From Paraphysoderma sedebokerense (taxonomy: Eukaryota; Blastocladiomycota; Physodermatomycetes; Physodermatales; Physodermataceae), in the NCBI GenBank assembly GCA_025602915.1, contig JAHLJZ010000037.1, forward strand, positions 124,001-188,000: 64,000 bases of DNA, read 5' to 3'. Within the stretch, counting starts at the first letter, position 1. Each line of letters begins with the position of its first letter. The position numbers were made by a program, and so were the translations under genes. The notes under the pieces are model-generated. The model was given only the letters and a program-made list of their open reading frames with translations, searched no databases and was not told the DNA's origin. Positions 25,001 through 39,150 of the stretch are shown piece after piece.

Positions 25001-26919
25001 TTAAGAGAGAACTCCAAGAAAGAGAGAAAGGCGCAACAAACACAAGATACCTTCTGCTTCTTCAAAGTCTCATTTGTTACGATTCCCCTTTAGTCCTACT
25101 ACTGTTAGTCAAGAGGTTTGCGCAATCACGACTTCATTTCTCTTCAAATTTGAGTAAAGTGTGTTCACACGCGAAAGCAGGATGAACAGGGGTGGCGAGA
25201 GACACAAAAGACGTGGAACGCGATGCATCTTACGTTGCATGATCGGCCACTTATGCGCAAAAACTAATATGACAAACAACAATTGCTAAGTTAACGTCTT
25301 CATCATATAATGAATAACTAAATTTAACCTAGCAGAGCTAAACAGAGCTATAAGGAAAGAAGATATCGTAGACTATACTAAAAGTACAATACTAGATTTA
25401 GGCTCTTCAATCTTCCCCAAATTTGCAAAATGCGTAGAACAACATGAGACATCTGCTCCTGTTTTTGCATACAACTATAAAATCTATCCTTTCTGCATCA
25501 GTCACTGTATTTTGATTTCGTTTAGTGCACTCCTAACTTTCTGAACTCCACTCTCTATTGATGTTAACTTTGAACTTATGGCCAGTTATGGCTCCGTAGA
25601 ATTACAGACCACATTTTTTGATTTGATACCAAAACAACCGACAATATCTCAGACTTTTTAACACGCAAATCATTTCCCCTACTGTATTTAATGATACTCA
25701 TCCATGAAAGTTTGCCTGGCCTTTCATGGGGATATTTGTTGAAGTGCATAGCGTAACCTCGTTCACGAAGCCCCGAAAATGAATCGCCAACCAGTTTGCG
25801 ATCACACGATTGCAGCACATACAAGAAGCACCTTAATCTGAAGGCTGCATCAAAAGTAAAAATCGGCCTCGCGCATATCTTTTTGAGTACGAGTACATTT
25901 TATAATAAATCACTGTCACGGTACAATGCCGTTCTTTCTGTATTGAATCTACGGGAGACCTTCTGATGCAAATTCTGATTCTCCGAAACATATTCTAGTT
26001 CGTTGTATTTGAAAGTTAAAATGGCATTATTGGCATACAATAATCACAACATTACCAAAGTCCCAGTCATTCAATTTTAACAAATATGGGTTCCTTAGTT
26101 TCCGCTGTATATATCTTTGTATCGGCCAGTTATACTTCGAAGCTTGTTTCCAATCACTAAATTTGCTCTAATTCTTTAAAGGCGGTGACCTTGCTCATAT
26201 GATTCTTTTGACTGGCAGCGGTAACCAGATTCTGTGCGATGTCAATTTATTATACACAGTATAAATAACAACTTCGAAGAATGAAAGATATTGAGTATCT
26301 TTGATTTCGATTGTAATGAGTGAATGATAAGGTATATGTGTGCCTAACTCCAAGAATAAATGAGCTCGCAAAATACTTCATGTCTCCTGAATCATGGCTC
26401 TTCACTCTCACTGGACACCAATAGACAACACATAAATGATCTAAACTTAGCGAAGTAAAGCACTTTGATGTGTTGAAGCATCTTAGGTTATACTAGGTTC
26501 CGCCTAAATATGACGTCACTTCCCTGTTATTGAAGAAACCCTTTGGCGTGAACATGTAAGAGCCGAAGTTATGTTCATGGGTTCAAGACACCTTCCTAGG
26601 CTTGTAGTCGGTTATCAGTGATCTAGCAAACCCCTTGTTACTTCTTTCACAAGAATCTGTGTAGTTTTGTGAATTGTGAAAAGAGGGTGAAGTGCCGGCT
26701 ATGCCTTGTCAATTAAACTTCTCAGTTCTGATAGTTCTGATCAATATCATTGAAAGCAAAAGTAAAAACAAAATTTTTGTCTTAGGTTCTTCAGAGACTC
26801 AAATTGCAATGCCTTGCCAAGTTTCTTCTTAATATCAACATATGAGCGGGATAAAAATGTATTTGCACTCTATAACAAAAACATAATATACAGGTTCTAA
26901 ATAAAAGTCAGAGAGCCAC
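22063..26919. other. gene-poor 4.9-kb region
   Basis: AT-rich sequence between the MITE and the G-alpha 3' end. The longest reading frame is 124 codons (24246-24620, minus strand) and resembles nothing known to me. A cluster of GAYRTC hexamers lies at 24684-24869, a CACACTTGAAGTGTG palindrome near 22172 and a TGACGTCA at 26511. Could hold distal regulatory sequence, noncoding RNA or decayed repeats; the sequence alone does not decide. Confidence 0.5.
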
Positions 26920-28449
26920 TCATAGAATTCCGCTATCTTTTAATGCATTCTGTAATATCGTATCCTTCACTGCGGCAAAAACTGAATGACAAGAAGTTAG
27001 CTGTATTTTAATGCGCTACCATTAAAAAGAATTTATTACCTAGTCGAATGTTTGAAGTATCAGTAGCGCATGTAAGATGTGGGTATATTTTCAATTTCGC
27101 TCGATTTAATAAGGTAAACTGATATAATATGTACTTGGCCGCCTTATTTAAATCGTCTCCGCCATTATAATCTGGAAAGTATTTCGAAAGTGGAATCTTC
27201 GGCAGTTTATCTTTGAATATATCGACTTTGTTCAAAAATAAAATTATCGATGTCCGCAGGAACCATCGAGAGTTGATAACCGATTCGAAGAGAACAAGTG
27301 ATTCGGCCATTCGATTCTAATACCTTGTTAAACGTCGATTCGAAAAGCCAACAAAGGGAATATGGCAATACCTGGTTGCTATCTTCAAGAAGAACCTGAT
27401 CGTATTCACTGAGTGCAACACAGAAAATAATCGATGTCACCGCTTCAAAGCAGTGTATCCATTTTTTCCTCTCTGATCTCTGACCCCCCACGTCGAACAT
27501 GCTATTGAGAAGAGAGGCATAAATATTTGTCGCTGACATTAGAATGAACACAAATAAAAACTCACTGTATTTGCAGCTGCCCCATGGCAAATCTTGTCTC
27601 GATGATACCCGTCGTCTTCACACGAGCCCTTAACACGTCTTGCTCATTCGGTATGTAATCAGGGGCACCAATTCGCCTAATGTCGTTGAAAAAGCTAAAA
27701 GATATACAGTCTCAGACATGCGTGGATTCGTTCTTTGCGATTACAGAAAAACTCACTATGATGCCGAATCTAATAAATAGAATTCACTCGACCTCTCCAA
27801 AGCCTTTTCAACAACCGAGTCTTTCCACAACGACTCTATCATTTCAGTAATTTCAGGAGGTAACCTAGGTTCATCTGTATTAATCCTGCGATTTTCTACC
27901 AAGTCTAAGAACCTAGAAGCGAAAACCTAACGGCAGACGAGGAAAGTTTAGTAATCTTTCATCATTGATAGGAATAATTCCAGCATATTTACTGAGTTTC
28001 GTGATTCAGAAAACTCCAGTCGCAACATTCTGATAGCATCCACAAGATTTTTCATTGAGTCGACTATATTGTTAAATATTGTAGATTTAAAACCAATTAA
28101 CTCGTCCTTGGTATAACCGTTCTGGTGAATAATTTTCATCTGTTTGACAATGGTGCTAACGGACAGTGGGAGCGAAACATGTCATTAAGGCCTGTACATA
28201 TAGAAATAGAAATTATGGAACACCAAACAAACCTTTTTCCACTTTCCCCGGACCCTAAATTATGCGTAGAAAGGAGCTTTCGGTGAGCGGTGACTTCCCG
28301 GCAAGTACGTAAACGGAAACCCAATACTCACCCAATAACAGTATTTTACATTCTCTTTTCAATTTTTCACCGTCAGCAACTAGCTGCTTATCAATTTCTA
28401 ACGTCCTCTGCCTCATTTGCTTCTCCTCCGTTGATATACAAATGCCCAT
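26920..28449 (-). CDS. heterotrimeric G-protein alpha subunit
   Basis: GTP-binding signal transducer coupled to seven-helix receptors at the plasma membrane. The start [11 protein letters not shown] gives Gly2 for myristoylation and Cys4 for palmitoylation. Switch and nucleotide motifs are all present: LLLG then GSGESGK (P-loop), RARVKTTGI (switch I with the ADP-ribosylatable arginine and catalytic-site threonine), [18 protein letters not shown] (switch II with the GTPase glutamine), [10 protein letters not shown] (NKxD) and TCATDT. The C-terminus reads [17 protein letters not shown]. The fourth residue from the end is serine, not cysteine, so pertussis toxin modification is not expected. Size is that of a normal subunit (about 350 residues). 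Several introns split the P-loop and helical domain. Which fungal Gpa class it belongs to cannot be settled by eye. Confidence 0.94.
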
Positions 28450-28766
28450 TTTGTGAGTTGCCGAAGATTAACGAGAGGGAGATAGGTGAGATGCGGCCGA
28501 GACAGGAGACACAATGGTCACAAAAGATGGGTTATGATGTTTCAGTGCAATAAGATGTTGGTGATAAAATGGAATATGGGATTGCGGAACAAATTCTTGT
28601 GGGTTATGGACAATTTCATCCGTGTATTGAATCTTTAATGAACGGGCTACAAAAGGGCACGTGACCATTCAGTTAACGTCTTGTACGCTGTCTTCGCGTA
28701 CTCCGCAACTCGTTCCTCCATCTTTATTATTCCACTATTTGTTCATGCAATATGTCTATATGCTCA
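28450..28766. other. intergenic spacer carrier-G alpha
   Basis: 317 bp between the 3' end of the mitochondrial carrier and the start of the G-alpha gene, both on the minus strand. Holds the CACGTGAC site; nothing else recognised. Confidence 0.55.
28658..28665. promoter_or_regulatory. CACGTGAC site upstream of the G-alpha gene
   Basis: Located 209 bp upstream of the G-alpha ATG. Same octamer as in the IQGAP promoter. Regulatory role is inference. Confidence 0.35.
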
Positions 28767-30399
28767 TTAAGTTATCGTCCGCATTACAATAGTATACGCT
28801 AAGAAAGTTGCACTGAGGTATCCCCAAAAATAGGCAATTAATACCATGGAATCTAAACCTAGACAAAAAATGTAGAGGAGGAAATACATACGCATTCGTC
28901 GGCTACAGATTGTGAAAGAATGGGTGAGCGGCAATATACGGAATTTGTCCAAGCTAGTAATATCACTTACGAAGGCTCGGATTAGGGTAGCGTTAAGCCC
29001 TCTGAATAGAACTTGCAACCCTTCCGCCCTATAACTCCGCCTCAAGCAATCATATGTTCCTTTATACCTTTCACTCCTTGAAATGGATTCATCTTGTGCT
29101 TGTATCTTCGTTTTTGCTACCTGCGTACATTCGAGAGAAATTGCTTAGGTGTTAAAATAATCGAATCATTCTGCGTAGATTTATATTGAGCTCTCTTACA
29201 TCAAACGGATAAGTCGAGAGCCACCCTCTAAGATGGTGTTAGCATTGAAAGCAGCCTTAGCAAACCGAAATCCCAAATTATACTCACGCAATCCCACTGA
29301 GTCCTCCCGCTACCATTAGCCGCGTTCCACTGGAAATAGACATAGTCAGGGTCTGATGTAGATGATATGAGTGTTTATTTTCGGTCACCTTAACTCCTGC
29401 ACCGAAGCTCCGTCAGGAGTCAGCAGACGACAGACCACTTCGTAACTAGCAAAATATGCCCCATAACTAGGAGTCTCCCGCAAAATAGTCGCCACCATTC
29501 CAGTGTAACATCCTCTTATACCTTTGGCAATATATAGTTTTTTCAGACAATCTACTGGACCGCTGTATGAGTGTTGCCGAGATCCAGATGTTGACTCGAT
29601 CTGATTCTGCAGCTTTATCTTCGCTAGCTGATAACACAGTCCACGTCAGTCATATTCAATTTGAATGAAGATAAATTATACGTCGTACCTCCATCGGACA
29701 AGAAATAATGCTATTAACAAGTCCTGAACCACTACCAGCCAGGAATATCTGAGTCAATGTAGGGGAGGACTGATCCTTGGTCATCATCGAGTTCAAAAAG
29801 AGGCCGTAGACTCCAAAGAGCAATGCATTAACTAATCCCACTCCGACTAGCGGGGACGCCATCCCTTTGTATAAGCCTGTAACCTAAACCTAAAATGTAA
29901 ACCATCGCTATGCTTGCGGGTGATCGGAAACATCGGAACAGACCTTTTCTTCCCTTATTATCGTGAGAAAACAATTTACTGTCCCATTATATTTTGGATT
30001 TGGTCCTGCTTGAGATTGAAGTCTTACCTTGCATCATGAGGAATAATGATCAACGGCCAGGTGACACATCGTTAGCTGAGAATACGGCCACATTCGCCTA
30101 CAAATTGAGATTGTGTACCTTCACTACTCGACGAGATCAATGTTAGTGAACACTCTGGACTTTAGTAAAGAATTAAGCTGACATCATACCAGTATCAAAT
30201 GGATGACCGGTTATTACTCCTGCAAAGCCTAGTAAGGATATATGAAATTAGGTGACTGGATTTGAACCCCGACCGAGGTGGAACAGAGAGAGAGAAAGAG
30301 GGAGAGAGACGACGCACCTCCAATAGTTCCGGCAACAAAGCTCTTCCAAGCGGAAGGTCTCTCAATATCTTCAATAAGTAGCTCCTCTTCATCACTCAT
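28767..30399 (-). CDS. mitochondrial carrier, SLC25A20/29-like
   Basis: Six-helix solute carrier of the mitochondrial inner membrane with three repeats. Starts MSDEEELLIEDIERPSAWKS (30399), then FVAGTIGG. Signature PX[DE] motifs are visible in each repeat: GHPFDT, ISCPMEV and STYPFDV. Other landmarks are RLQSQAGPNPKYNGTVNCFL, KGMASPLVGVGLVNALLFGVYG, GIRGCYTGMVATILRETPSYGAYFASYE and RAEGLQVLFRGLNATLIRAFPTNA. Joining the last intron (about 28890-28818) gives the standard ending AATFLAYTIVMRTIT. The overall pattern is nearest to carnitine/acylcarnitine and basic amino-acid carriers; the substrate is not certain. An intron near the start contains a purine-rich (GA)n tract around 30282-30312. Confidence 0.88.
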
Positions 30400-30552
30400 T
30401 CTGTTAGGGTGGAATGCAGTGTGGTGTCGCAATTAGCCAGCGACAATGTCGTCGTCTACATGAGAGAGGGAAAGACCGGGTCCGGAACAACGCGTTCAAT
30501 TGTATTGTTCAAAAAATTAAGAGAGCTTATTATTATTATTACAGTCTACGAT

Positions 30553-31725
30553 TTAAACCATACTGTCAATTAAACTATCTCTCATCTCCGTCACCACAGC
30601 TGCGCTTCCAGCGTCATTCAACCTGAAAACGGATTCAATTACACTCAATTCCGTTGAGGTTGTATCCAACCCAGCAAATGCACACCAATCGTTAACCACC
30701 AGGCCACCACCAAGAACATCTGATCCTCGATTAACCGTACCAGACTATATTTGGTATTTAGATTTAATATCTGTCACCTGTTGAACGCTAAAAGATGATT
30801 GAAAAACATACCACGAGCGGAATCTGCAAAAGAGACGACAGCTCTTCTTGTTCCTGAATTGTTGTGCGAGGGTGAACCTTCATACGCCTGTTAGTTTATG
30901 TATAAATCTAAGTGGCGAACGACTAAACTTACCATGCCACCTTGATTGCTTATGACGGAGTAACTACCAACCAGAACATTGTCTGCAACTGTATGACGGA
31001 AAACCTCAACTTTCAATACATCGGCAATAATCTCTTCTGTTTCCTGTAATATAAAGAGGAGAAGAAGGGATTGATTAATATCAGTTTTGCATAGTTCCAG
31101 TATAATATAATATACATACTCTGTCAATATCCGGATGAACCAAGGCAACGTAATCGTTACACGATATGACATTTCCCAACGCAGATAAACGCTCTTCTAT
31201 ACGTTGTATCATCACCGAATCAGGTAAGGAATTCCGTAGATGTTGTAATTCCTATATATAACGGGAACCATATTTAACGCTAGACGTTGCAAAATTCGAT
31301 GTTCTATTCTGCTTACCTGATCCGTCGTCGTGTTTGGAACTAACAATCCATGTCGATTGCCTGAAAAACGAGTTAGCTTTCTTAAAAATAATACAGCGTA
31401 TTTTTAAATTCACCAGCAGTAAGGCGACCAATAATCCTGGTCCCGGCGATAGAGGTATGAATAACTGGAATGACGTCTGCAAGTTCACTTTCGAATACAC
31501 TGGAAGAAAAAATAAGTGAGCGATCACCATCAACTGCTCAAATAATAGATAAATTCTTACCTATAGAAATTTTCAGAACCTCCTATGGCTACAAGGCAAT
31601 AAGAGTTTGTAAGGCGGGAAAATACACCGATGTCGTTATTATTTTCAAATTGGGCACCTTCATATCAACAATTAGCTATGGAATCAGCCACCTGGTAAGT
31701 AAAAAAAATACTCACGGACAGCCAT
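30553..31725 (-). CDS. EIF6: eukaryotic translation initiation factor 6
   Basis: Ribosome anti-association factor (Tif6) needed for 60S biogenesis in the nucleolus and removed in the cytoplasm by Efl1/Sdo1. The first exon is only MAVR; the next gives [20 protein letters not shown] and [11 protein letters not shown]. Later exons give [90 protein letters not shown] and [16 protein letters not shown]. The end is [10 protein letters not shown]. Length is the normal 245 residues or so. Shares a roughly 200-bp divergent promoter with the small tail-anchored gene on the other strand. Confidence 0.96.
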
Positions 31726-31838
31726 ATTTGCAGTGCAGAATAACTCGTGATAGTGAGAGAAAGAGAAGGACCTAATAGGTTTAAAAGTCCACGAATGAGT
31801 CAATCACCTAAGCCATGAAGAAGGGAATTTACTTCAGA

Positions 31839-31846
31839 CACGTGAT
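31839..31846. promoter_or_regulatory. CACGTGAT site in eIF6/tail-anchored divergent promoter
   Basis: Sits 114 bp upstream of the eIF6 ATG and 82 bp upstream of the opposite gene. Could serve both. Confidence 0.35.
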
Positions 31847-31926
31847 TGTTGCTATGCGTTCTAGTGAGTCTATACTTTCAGTGAGTCGACACTTCTCTCG
31901 CGTCAATTGTCCATAAGCGCTGGAAA

Positions 31927-32474
31927 ATGAACTCTTTCGTAGCTATATCAAAAAAAATTGAAGATTTGACAAAATATCAGTACGATTGACTCCATGTTTC
32001 GTCACTAAGCAGTCATTGTAGCCTAACTGTCATTTTAGGAATCGGATAAAGGAAATTGTTGAATGTGAGACACAGTCGGATTCTATAAATGAACATTATG
32101 GTTTCATAAAAAAAACGGAGCATGAAGTATATTTCACGCTTAAGGCGGCAATGTCTGGCAACACAACTTTGTTAACGACACTTCCACAGATAAACAGGTT
32201 GCGAATCGCAGTACTGCCATTTAGCGAAGCCGTGGAGATGTCTCAGAATAAACTTCTTTGGAAAGAACACGAGTTGGATTTTCTAATTTCAGAAATGCAA
32301 GAGGTAATAGTGTTTCCCAAAAATTAAATTCCAAACAGCGATATTACTTTTCTGACATTGCTGCAAACATAGACGGAAGCTAGACGCATTTCAAGGGAGC
32401 GGGGAACGACGACCTATCAGCGGCTGTTCATTGCAAGCACTTTATTTGCGTTAGTCCTCTCTGCGACTATTTAA
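31927..32474 (+). CDS. small tail-anchored membrane protein, unknown
   Basis: Not recognised. Three exons (31927-31979, 32039-32303, 32373-32474) join in frame to exactly 140 codons (139 residues). The protein begins MNSFVAISKKIEDLTKYQ, has a mostly helical, charged middle without cysteines other than one, and ends in a single hydrophobic segment, RLFIASTLFALVLSATI, reaching almost to the stop. That topology (no signal peptide, terminal anchor, cytosolic N-terminus with basic residues before the anchor) fits a tail-anchored protein, possibly SNARE-like or an ER/Golgi factor, but no heptad SNARE layer could be assigned. Divergent from eIF6, convergent with TRAPPC4. The clean splice frame supports a real gene. 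Confidence 0.65.
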
Positions 32475-32682
32475 TCCCCTAATCGACCCTATACCCCGTA
32501 TTTTGCCACTCATCATAACCATATCGCGAAATTACTTGCCATGAACGTGTTGCTCAACGTCACTGGGCATGCGAGTTCCGTAGATGTAGATGTAGGTAGA
32601 ATAGTAGGCTCCTATCACCTGTTAGAATTTTCAAACATGAAGAACTCAAATATGATATGATACAATAAAAATCTAATTTCAT

Positions 32683-33315
32683 TTACAGCGTTCTGATTGA
32701 TTTCAACAGGGTGGAATCAAACAGTTCCGATCTAATCGGCATCTCAGGAGTGTAAAAAGGGTTTTTCATAACAAAATCTGAATATATGTCATATATTTTT
32801 CGCATGGCATATTCGATGTTTGGATGCGTTGGGTCGGCCGAGACGAGGAATTTGGTCCCTATACAATGAACGGGAAAAATCAATATCGACGAAGTTTGCA
32901 TGAACTTAGCTCTCGCTCGTCTTGCCCAATCCAGAGTACTTTGCGTAGTCGAACGTAGAATTGCGAATGTTCGTAAAAAGATACAGAAAATTTAAAGCCT
33001 TTGTACCTGTCAATGTCTGGAAGCAGTATAATTTGAATGTATCGGTTTCGAGGAGCTCTACCCCGCTCGAGCTAGGAACTGGGGATATTCTAGCGGTCAA
33101 GGCATGCACACTAAGTATTAAATGTACTTTGACTAATAAGTATCGATTTCAGGTTTCAACTGATAGGAGCGCCCATACCCATGGAATGTACCAGCGAGGA
33201 CAAGGTAATCATTGCTGGTTAACTTCGCGAGCCCAGAATCAGCAGATAGTTGAGGAAAATCTTTTTGGTACACCAAACCTCCTGCCTTGTTAATTATCCA
33301 TAGTGAAAATATCAT
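32683..33315 (-). CDS. TRAPPC4: TRAPP complex subunit 4 (synbindin/Trs23)
   Basis: Core longin-fold subunit of TRAPP, the exchange factor for Rab1/Ypt1 in ER-Golgi traffic. Begins [20 protein letters not shown], then [56 protein letters not shown] and [20 protein letters not shown], ending LKSIRTL. It goes directly from the first longin strand to the [11 protein letters not shown] helix, so the PDZ-like insert found in the human protein is absent. About three exons. Family membership is unmistakable. Confidence 0.95.
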
Positions 33316-33379
33316 ATTTGGATGGGCCGTGATGATAACGAAAGAAGTTGATTTTGGACCGAGGTGTTCGATACCCAGG

Positions 33380-33386
33380 CACGTGA
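33380..33386. promoter_or_regulatory. CACGTGA site upstream of TRAPPC4
   Basis: 65 bp upstream of the TRAPPC4 ATG, a spacing almost the same as at GFM1 (64 bp) and MRE11 (about 69 bp). Confidence 0.35.
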
Positions 33387-33532
33387 ACCATAAGAGGGAC
33401 TTGCAATCGTCATGGAAGTTGAGGTAGTCTTAAGTTGTCTTTCGAATTAAACGAAAATAATGATTTGTCAAATTATTTAAGTACAGAGAACTGATATGAC
33501 TAATAAACACATAAAGTACGAATGTAGTGATA

Positions 33533-34671
<1,139 letters not shown>

Positions 34672-35417
34672 GGTACTAGTATCTTAGAGTAGCGACGGAT
34701 AAAATGAGCTGAATGCGAGTGCGGGATAAAGAGGGTTATCATGACATTAACAAAACAAGACACAGCAGCACTGACATAGCATTCTGAGAATATTTACTTA
34801 CAATAGTTGCAGTTAGAAGAATAAGACGCACTTGATATATGGAGTAAAGGAAACAGAATGGAGGGAGGAAACAAGTCACAGCTGCTCGCGCACAGACAAA
34901 AGTGGAACGTCGTAAAACTTGGAATTCCCGAACTATCTCATCCCCGCCGGAGATGAGACAAGACTTCTTATCATCAAAAGTTTATTGTCGGCACAAGATT
35001 CAAGGGAAAACATAGAGTAAAATGATATTGAATGCTAAATCTGAGTGGAGTTGCTGGAGAATTGTGCCATCCTTCACTCGAGTGCAGTACTTTGCTCCTT
35101 TTGTGATGCCAGCATTCCGCGTTTTCGGTTTTAGATCCAGTGATACGACTAAAACCAACTAAACTACGAACCACTTTCTTCGTTCAGCGCAGCGCTGAGC
35201 AAGTAAGCTGTTATATTCGCATTAACATGAGGTGGTTGATACATCTATATAGCAAAGCCAGAGTAGTCAGTTACAGTTGTAGGGAACGCCGGCCAAGCAG
35301 ACGTGTCTTTTCTTGTAGATTCCCACTTTCTCCCTTTTTTGTGCGACATCGACATCAGGCGTGCAACCAGTGTAATTCCAAGAATGAAATTCATCCTTTC
35401 CTCCTAATATTTATCTT
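34672..35417. other. divergent promoter region Rab8 / MPV17
   Basis: 746 bp between two divergent genes. Contains a 134-codon frame (35140-35544) that overlaps the true first MPV17 exon in another frame and is not credible. No other feature. Confidence 0.5.
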
Positions 35418-36348
35418 ATGTTGCGTGGTTTGTGGTCTCGCTACAACTGTTGTCTTGCCAAATATCCAATCACCACCAAGGCCCTCACTTCCGGTAATGA
35501 GTCTGCTCCAAACTTCTGAACTCACTGTTCCTGATTTGTATTAGGAATGACAGATTTGCTAAGGACATGCATTTCTCTAGGGACGTTGGGATTTATAGGA
35601 GATGGCCTGGCACAAAGGATTGAGCATTCGTCGTTCAATTCCATCGGGAAAGATGAACTTGAAAGGCAGTCGTTCAGTTGGAACTTCCAAAGGAGTGCCG
35701 TATATGGCAGCTACGGTATAATGATCTATTTATATCCCAACTCGCCTAAATGAACAGCCGATTAATTTTTTCTAATCCAATTACCCCCGATGAAATGACA
35801 TTACTTTCTAACCTCTTGTTGGGAATGATAGGACTTTTCTTTGTTGGGCCGCTATCCCATGGATGGTACCTCATGCTTGAAAAATTAGGGCATCGACAAA
35901 TTCGAAGTTTCCCTCTGGCAGTCTCACCTCGACTGCCCTTCGATTCTCACATTCCCGCCGTAAAAAAGATGCTGATTGACCAGACATTGGGTGCGACGAC
36001 ATTCACTGCCCTCTTCTTCACAATGACCGGTTTTCTGAAAGGTCAAAACATAAGTGAAGTGCAACAGAAGCTCAGGCAAGAGTATTGGAATACTCTGGTG
36101 TTGAACTGGGCTATTTGGCCAGCTGCTATGCTTATTAATTTTGGCTTGATCCCGTTGGATAAAAGGGTTTTGTTCGCCAACTGTGTGGGATTAGGTGAGG
36201 CCTCTCCCTATTCAATCAACTGTATGCATGATCAGTGGCTGATCGAACACACTTATTTGTAGGATGGGGAACGTATTTGAGCATAGTATCCAATCGAAAA
36301 GTGAAATCCGTGGAAAAGAACCCCCCAAACCCGTGTCTTAAGACTTAA
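35418..36348 (+). CDS. SYM1: MPV17/PXMP2/Sym1-family inner-membrane protein
   Basis: Four-helix membrane protein of mitochondria or peroxisomes; Sym1/MPV17 supports mtDNA maintenance and metabolite flux. Exons 35418-35493, 35545-35715, 35832-36194 and 36263-36348 sum to 232 codons. The start gives MLRGLWSRYNCCLAKYPITT then KALTSGMTDLL, matching the family opening (WxxYxxxLxKYPxxTKxxTSG). Then GFIGDGLAQRIE, RSAVYGSYG joined to LFFVGPLSHGWYLMLEKL, KKMLIDQTLGATTFTALFF, YWNTLVLNWAIWPAAMLINF and GWGTYLSIVSN. The splice from 35715 to 35832 skips an open stretch that has no family counterpart. A basic C-terminal tail ends KNPPNPCLKT. Confidence 0.9.
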
Positions 36349-36487
36349 ATTATGCAGAAGAACAATAGAATGCAGATTTAATGCAAAATACAGCTCATTT
36401 ATTTTATTCATCATATACAAGATCCTACAATCTAATTATACATTAAATTTCAGAAATATTAATGGACAATGTATTTCATCGGTATAC

Positions 36488-38352
<1,865 letters not shown>

Positions 38353-39150
38353 CTTGCTTGTAATTACAATCGTCGAGGAAGGTATTTCTTTCAAAATTTG
38401 CGATTTCAAAGAACTGGTCAATCAAGTCCGGAGAATACAAGAATTTTTTAAGTGTGATTCTTTATATGATGTTGAGAGGGGCCAAGGGATATTATACCAG
38501 TGGCCTTTCAGGTAAATTAATGAAATCGTTTGCCGAATTGGAGAGGTGTCGGCCTTTATATTAAATTTTTAATAAACCTCTCCGCCTTTTTTTCGATTCT
38601 TCTTCCTATTTCCGGTTGCCAAGGGACAAGGTAAAGCATTATATTAGCTCATCATCATGACACAAGACGGTAATGCAGTATTGTTTGCGGTTTCGATTTC
38701 AAAAAACGCCATGACGTCACGCCTCTTGTAACCTTGGGGCGAGCTGATTTTCTGAAATGCATCTTGATTGTTGATCTACAGGAATTTATTATCAGAATAT
38801 ATAGGCCAAACTAAAATCGGCTAAATTGATGGGTGAAAGTATTAGTAGTTGTAAGTTAGACGTTTGTCCGATTGGTGATGATTGCGATCGAATTATGGTT
38901 TCAAATTTACGTAGATCTCACAATGTATATTATAGTCCAGAAGTATGAAATTGATAGAACCGTAGTTTGTGTATGATGAATAAAGAGTGCACTTGAGTTG
39001 GTTATAATTTGCCTCCTCAATCACATCGATTCTTCCTACTACTGCACTTGCAGTCCCTAGCCACCGTCTGCGAGTTCAATGTGTGGAATTTCGCTCTCTC
39101 ATGAGAACAATTGAAAATGTTACTTTGATATTTATAATGTTAACCAAAGT
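38353..39150. other. divergent promoter region HOG1 / TMEM222
   Basis: 798 bp. A CRE-type TGACGTCA is at 38712-38719, about 360 bp upstream of HOG1. Otherwise only short frames; no RNA gene recognised. Confidence 0.5.
38712..38719. promoter_or_regulatory. TGACGTCA CRE-like palindrome upstream of HOG1
   Basis: Perfect ATF/CREB consensus in the HOG1-TMEM222 divergent promoter. In fungi ATF-type bZIP factors (Atf1, Sko1) act in the same stress pathway as Hog1, so the location is suggestive; function is inference. Confidence 0.4.

Noticed and set aside
26570-26600. B-box-like GGGTTCAAGACACC
   Set aside because: Lacks the final CC of the consensus and no cloverleaf can be drawn.
20025-26919. Possible retroelement or virus-like remnants in the gene desert
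   Set aside because: No reverse transcriptase, integrase, capsid or long direct terminal repeats could be recognised.
30240-30270. tRNA T-arm-like GGGGTTCAAATCC on the minus strand
   Set aside because: The five-base stem does not pair, and no A box or acceptor stem is present; the site lies in an intron of the mitochondrial carrier.
35140-35544. 134-codon frame upstream of MPV17
   Set aside because: Overlaps the true first exon in another frame and matches nothing.
35716-35831. Open stretch with NPITPDEMTLLSNLLLG in the MPV17 gene
   Set aside because: It has no counterpart in the family, contains an upstream stop, and splicing it out joins SAVYGSYG to LFFVGPLSHGW exactly as expected.
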